Shown: in pieces, positions 60,430-64,000 of the stretch
Numbering within the stretch: position 1 is the first letter of the stretch
How the letters are laid out: each line of letters begins with the position of its first letter
Notes under the pieces: model-generated
The model's input: only the letters and a program-made list of their open reading frames with translations
Told to the model about the DNA's origin: nothing
The model's database searches: none
Source: Allobosea sp. OK403
GTDB taxonomy: Bacteria > Pseudomonadota > Alphaproteobacteria > Rhizobiales > Beijerinckiaceae
Length of the DNA: 64,000 nt
Assembly (NCBI RefSeq): GCF_900113835.1
Contig: NZ_FOQV01000016.1
Location: forward strand, 1 to 64,000
Direction: 5' to 3'
Program-made: the position numbers and the translations under genes

Positions 60430-63400
60430 TGAACCTGCCCGAGGCCTGCATTCGTCGTCCTGTGATGACGACGTTGATCATGGCGACCTTCCTGATCTTC
60501 GGCTTCTTCGCCTTCAAGCAATTGCCGGTCGCGGCGCTGCCGCGCGTCGATTTCCCGACCATCAATGTCAGCGCCCGCATGCCGGGCGCATCGCCTGAGA
60601 CGATGGCCTCCTCGATTGCGGCTCCGCTCGAACGCGAATTCGCCTCGATCTCCGGCATCACCTCGATGTCCTCGGTCTCGCAGCAGGGCTCGACCTCGAT
60701 CACGCTGCAATTCGACCTCAACCGCAACATCGATGGTGCCGCGCTCGACGTGCAGGCGGCGCTGAGCGCGACCGCCCGACGGCTGCCGCCAGAGCTGCCG
60801 ACGCCGCCAAGCTTCCGCAAGGTCAACCCGGCCGATACGCCGATCCTGTTCATGGTGCTGACCTCGGCCACCAAGCCGCTCTACGAGGTCCATGAGTTCG
60901 GCGAGAACGTGCTGCAGCAGCAGATTTCGCAGCTCAACGGCGTCGCCCAGGTCAACATCTTCGGCGCGCAGAAATACGCCGTGCGCGTCAAGATCAATCC
61001 CGATGCGGTCTCCTCGCGCGGCCTTGCGCTCTCGGATGTGCGCACCGCCATCGCCGCCGCCAACTCCAATTCGCCCGTCGGAACGCTGAACGGCGAGAAC
61101 CAGCGCCTGACGCTGGGCGCGACCGGCCAGATGGAGCGCGCCGGCGAATACGGCAATCTGATCGTAGCCCAGAAGAACGGCGTGCCGATCCGGCTCGAGG
61201 ATCTCGCGACCGTGTATGACTCGGTCGAGAACGACCAGACCGCGAGCTGGTACAATGGCCAGCGCTCGATCCTGCTCGCCGTCTATCGCCAGTCCGACGC
61301 CAATACCGTCGATGTCGTCGACAGCATCAAGGCCCGGATCGAGAGCTATCGGTCACAGTTGCCTGCCGCGATCGAGCTGTACGCGCTGAACGACCGCTCG
61401 ATCCCGATCCGCGAAGCGGTCGAGGATGTCGAGTTCTCGCTCGTCGTCGCGATCGCGCTCGTGATCATGGTGATCTTCTTGTTCCTGAAGAGCCTGGCGG
61501 CGACCGTGATCCCGACGCTGGCGCTGCCGATCTCGCTCATCGGCACCTTCGCGATCATGTATGCGCTCGGCTATTCGCTCGACAACATCTCGCTGCTGGC
61601 GCTGACGCTGGCGGTCGGCTTCGTCGTCGACGACGCCATCGTCATGCTGGAGAACATCATCCGGCATATCGAGATGGGCAAGAAGCCGTTCCAGGCGGCA
61701 CTCGACGGCTCGCGCGAGATCGGCTTCACCATCCTGTCCATCACCATCTCGCTGGTGGCGGTGTTCATCCCGGTCTTCTTCATGGGTGGTGTCGTCGGCA
61801 AGGTCTTCGCCGAGTTCGCCGGCACGATCGCCGCCTCGATCATCGTCTCGGGCTTCGTCTCGCTGACATTGACGCCAATGCTATGCGCCCGCTTCCTCAA
61901 GGCGCATGACCATCACAAGAAGCCCAACATCGTCGAGCGGGTCTTCGAGGCCGGCTTCCAGGCGATGCTCGACGCCTATCGCTGGACACTGGATTGGGTC
62001 CTCAAGGCCCGCGTCCTGATGCTGATCTTCACGCTCGGCACCGTCTGGGTCTCGGCGACGCTCTACACCTCGATCCCAAAGGGCTTCTTCCCGACCGAGG
62101 ATACCGGCCTGTTGCGCGCCTCGACCGAAGGACCGCCCGACACCTCCTTCGAGGCCATGGCGGAGCGCCAGCAACGGGTCTCGGCCATCGTCAAGGCCGA
62201 TCCCGCAGTCGATTATCTGAACGCCAATATCGGCGGCTTCAACGCCACCAGCAACGGCTTCATGTTCATCTCGCTGAAGCCGAAAGAGGAGCGCGACAAG
62301 GCCGAGGTGGTCATTGCCAGGCTCAGACGCGCGACCGCCGAGGTGCCCGGCATCACCGCCGTGTTCCAGCAGGTCCAGAACATCAACCTGAATGCCGGGC
62401 GCTCCTCGCGTGCGCAGTACCTCTATTCGCTGCAGGGGCCGGACCTGAATCAGCTCTTCACCTATGCCCCGCTGATGCAGCAGCGCCTGTCGCAGATCCC
62501 GCAATTGCGCGACGCCAATATCGACCTGCAACTACGCAATCCGCAGCTCTCTATCGATATCGACCGCGAGCGCGCCGCCAGCCTCGGCATCACCAGCGAC
62601 CAGATCCGGCAGGCGCTGGGCAACGCCTTCGGCTCGCGCCAGATCGCGACGATCTTCACTCCGGCGACCGACTATCAGGTCATCATGGAGGCCGACCGCA
62701 TCTACCAGCAGGATCCAGGCGTGCTCTCGCGCCTGCAACTCAAGGCCGCAAACGGTCTCAATGTGCCGCTGGAATCGGTCGCGACGATCAAGCCGAGCGT
62801 CGGGCCGCTGGCGGTCAACCGCATCTCGCAGCAGCCGGCGGTGACGATCTCGTTCAACACCGCGCCGGGCATCTCTCTCGGCGACGCGGTCAACGCCATC
62901 CGGGCGGCAGAGCGCGACGTCAACCTGCCCACCACCATCGTCACCAGCTTCGCAGGCTCCGCACAGCTCTTCCAGGATGCGCTGAAGGGCCAGGGGCTGC
63001 TGATCTTCGCCGCGATCCTGGTGATCTACATCATCCTCGGGATTCTCTACGAGAGCTTCATCCACCCGATCACGATCCTGTCCGGCCTGCCCTCGGCCGG
63101 CCTGGGCGCCCTGCTCGCGCTTGAATATTTCGGCATGGACCTGTCCGTGATCGCGATCATCGGCATCCTGATGCTCGTCGGCATCGTCAAGAAGAACGCG
63201 ATCATGATGGTCGATTTCGCGATCGAGCGGCGCAAGATGGGCGATGACGCGCTTAGCGCCATCCGCGAGGCGGCGCTGGTGCGCTTCCGGCCGATCATGA
63301 TGACGAGCTTTGCGGCGATCTTCGGCGTGCTGCCGATCGCGCTCGGCCATGGCGCCGGTGCCGAATTGCGCCAGCCCCTCGGCATCGCCGTCGTCGGCGG

Positions 63401-63572
63401 CCTGATGGTCTCGCAATTGCTGACCCTCTACATCACCCCGGTCGTCTATTTTTATCTCGACAAGGTCGACAGCTGGCTCTCGGGTCGCGACCGGCGGGAG
63501 AGCCAGCAGGACATGCTCGTGCCTGGCGTCCCCGTGGCGGTACCTCAGGCCGTCCACAAGCCGGAGCTCTGA
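60429..63572 (+). CDS. RND multidrug efflux pump, inner-membrane subunit
   Basis: A 1047-residue HAE1-type permease of the AcrB/MdtC class. It starts MNLPEACIRRPVMTTLIM. Two six-helix halves are separated by large periplasmic loops. The proton relay motif lies in LALTLAVGFVVDDAIVMLEN (two Asp in helix 4), and the duplicated signatures are FIPVFFMGGVVGKVF and RFRPIMMTSFAAIFGVLPIA. It uses the proton gradient to export drugs or other toxic molecules as a trimer. It is coupled to the adaptor by TGATG overlap and followed by two terminators. Confidence 0.95.
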   Translation: MNLPEACIRRPVMTTLIMATFLIFGFFAFKQLPVAALPRVDFPTINVSARMPGASPETMASSIAAPLEREFASISGITSMSSVSQQGSTSITLQFDLNRNIDGAALDVQAALSATARRLPPELPTPPSFRKVNPADTPILFMVLTSATKPLYEVHEFGENVLQQQISQLNGVAQVNIFGAQKYAVRVKINPDAVSSRGLALSDVRTAIAAANSNSPVGTLNGENQRLTLGATGQMERAGEYGNLIVAQKNGVPIRLEDLATVYDSVENDQTASWYNGQRSILLAVYRQSDANTVDVVDSIKARIESYRSQLPAAIELYALNDRSIPIREAVEDVEFSLVVAIALVIMVIFLFLKSLAATVIPTLALPISLIGTFAIMYALGYSLDNISLLALTLAVGFVVDDAIVMLENIIRHIEMGKKPFQAALDGSREIGFTILSITISLVAVFIPVFFMGGVVGKVFAEFAGTIAASIIVSGFVSLTLTPMLCARFLKAHDHHKKPNIVERVFEAGFQAMLDAYRWTLDWVLKARVLMLIFTLGTVWVSATLYTSIPKGFFPTEDTGLLRASTEGPPDTSFEAMAERQQRVSAIVKADPAVDYLNANIGGFNATSNGFMFISLKPKEERDKAEVVIARLRRATAEVPGITAVFQQVQNINLNAGRSSRAQYLYSLQGPDLNQLFTYAPLMQQRLSQIPQLRDANIDLQLRNPQLSIDIDRERAASLGITSDQIRQALGNAFGSRQIATIFTPATDYQVIMEADRIYQQDPGVLSRLQLKAANGLNVPLESVATIKPSVGPLAVNRISQQPAVTISFNTAPGISLGDAVNAIRAAERDVNLPTTIVTSFAGSAQLFQDALKGQGLLIFAAILVIYIILGILYESFIHPITILSGLPSAGLGALLALEYFGMDLSVIAIIGILMLVGIVKKNAIMMVDFAIERRKMGDDALSAIREAALVRFRPIMMTSFAAIFGVLPIALGHGAGAELRQPLGIAVVGGLMVSQLLTLYITPVVYFYLDKVDSWLSGRDRRESQQDMLVPGVPVAVPQAVHKPEL

Positions 63573-63577
63573 GGCAA

Positions 63578-63599
63578 AGGGGCGATATTCGCCCCTGTT
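63578..63599 (+). terminator. Hairpin 5 bases after the RND pump gene
   Basis: AGGGGCGA, loop TAT, TCGCCCCT then GTTT: an 8-bp perfect stem starting five bases after the stop, with a short T-run. Confidence 0.6.
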
Positions 63600-63616
63600 T
63601 GCCTGCCTCATGATCC

Positions 63617-63651
63617 AAAGGGCGCGCTGCGTTAAGCATCGCGCCCTTTTT
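63617..63651 (+). terminator. Strong rho-independent terminator of the efflux operon
   Basis: AAAGGGCGCG and CGCGCCCTTT form a 10-bp perfect stem around a 13-base loop, ending in TTTTT. The A-run on the other side would also make it work on the minus strand. Confidence 0.85.
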
Positions 63652-63749
63652 CCGTGTGCTGCGCCGCAGCGGCGTTGAAGCTTAACAAAAAGTAAACTAC
63701 ACCCATTCGGCGGCGGACGAGTAAACAAGCGTAGGGTGGAGTCGACGCG

Positions 63750-64000
63750 ATGTTACGTGTCCGTGAAGTCCCGGCGGGAGGTTTTTCCCGCAGTGAAAGT
63801 CTTGTCGCCGCAAGCACCGCAACGCCATCTGCGTCACGGGGCCACCGTGCGACCAGGCTCATCGCGATGACAGGGCTGGGCTTGGCGCTGGGCGCGGGCG
63901 GCGCGATCTTCACCATCTCTCTCGTCCAGGCCGAAGACGATGCGGGCGTCCGCACTTTTCTGCTGCAGGAAGGCGCCAATCGCCGCAGCGCGCAGCACGC
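63750..64000 (+). CDS. 5' part of an unidentified membrane or exported protein (partial)
   Basis: The frame opens at ATG 63750 (MLRVREVPAGGFSRSES), with GGTGGAG about nine bases before it, and runs off the window after 83 residues. A hydrophobic stretch near residues 40-60 (LIAMTGLGLALGAGGAIFTI) could be a late signal peptide or membrane anchor, followed by SLVQAEDDAGVRTFLLQEG. A family cannot be given from this part. It is separated from the efflux operon by terminators, so it has its own promoter. Confidence 0.6.
   Translation, partial: MLRVREVPAGGFSRSESLVAASTATPSASRGHRATRLIAMTGLGLALGAGGAIFTISLVQAEDDAGVRTFLLQEGANRRSAQH

Noticed and set aside
63632..63979. Minus-strand open frame at the right end
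   Set aside because: It overlaps the terminator at 63617-63651 and the better-supported plus-strand gene start at 63750.

Overview
The window looks like chromosome from a high-GC alphaproteobacterium of the Hyphomicrobiales (Rhizobiales), plausibly Bosea or a close relative. This is an inference from gene content, dense ATGA/TGATG gene overlaps, Hyphomicrobiales-style palindromic intergenic elements and CTTGAC/CTATAT-like promoter spacing. No 16S gene is present to prove it.

Region 1 (1-13825) is a catabolic block. A rightward operon encodes the tail of an unidentified gene, a 2Fe-2S ferredoxin, a xanthine-dehydrogenase-type FAD subunit, a fused 2Fe-2S/molybdopterin subunit, a 6-hydroxynicotinate-reductase-like Fe-S protein and, after a palindromic repeat, a UPF0280 (ApbE-superfamily) protein. 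It converges on a leftward branched-chain-type ABC importer (livK, a natural livH-livM fusion, livG, livF), followed by an MsbA-like ABC exporter half-transporter. Together they suggest uptake plus hydroxylation and reduction of an N-heterocycle; the substrate is not proven.

Region 2 (13826-18800) is accessory. It holds a strong candidate small RNA (promoter, GNRA hairpin, CCUCC loop, UUCG terminator), tRNA-Gln(CUG), a hypothetical protein, a DUF2971 protein, a small lipoprotein, three copies of a structured hairpin repeat with compensatory changes, and a vapBC module whose vapC carries a one-base frameshift.

Region 3 (18808-38852) is the most unusual part. A type I secretion ABC protein and its membrane fusion partner lie beside a small protein made almost entirely of RTX repeats. 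Running on from the RTX gene is a leftward chain of nearly all overlapping genes: GT2, methyltransferase, GT4, membrane/coiled-coil protein, degenerate GT2, GT4, pyruvyltransferase, secreted probable propeller protein, pyruvyltransferase, then GSCFA. A MarR-type regulator and another glycosyltransferase lie on the other side. No Wzx/Wzy, ABC-2 exporter or initiating transferase is visible. I read it as a surface-glycan or glycoprotein system built around an RTX protein exported by T1SS.

Region 4 (38878-64000) is mostly housekeeping and stress genes: aidB, an AraC regulator, AlaX editing protein, two EamA transporters, tonB, a Crp/Fnr regulator, glpK, ppx, rlmE, an APH-like kinase with an altered catalytic loop, higBA, a MocR regulator divergent from a PNPOx-like flavoprotein, a DHA2-type MFS pump, guaB followed by two tandem structured repeats, a MAPEG protein, an RND efflux pair with clear terminators, and the start of an unidentified membrane or exported protein.
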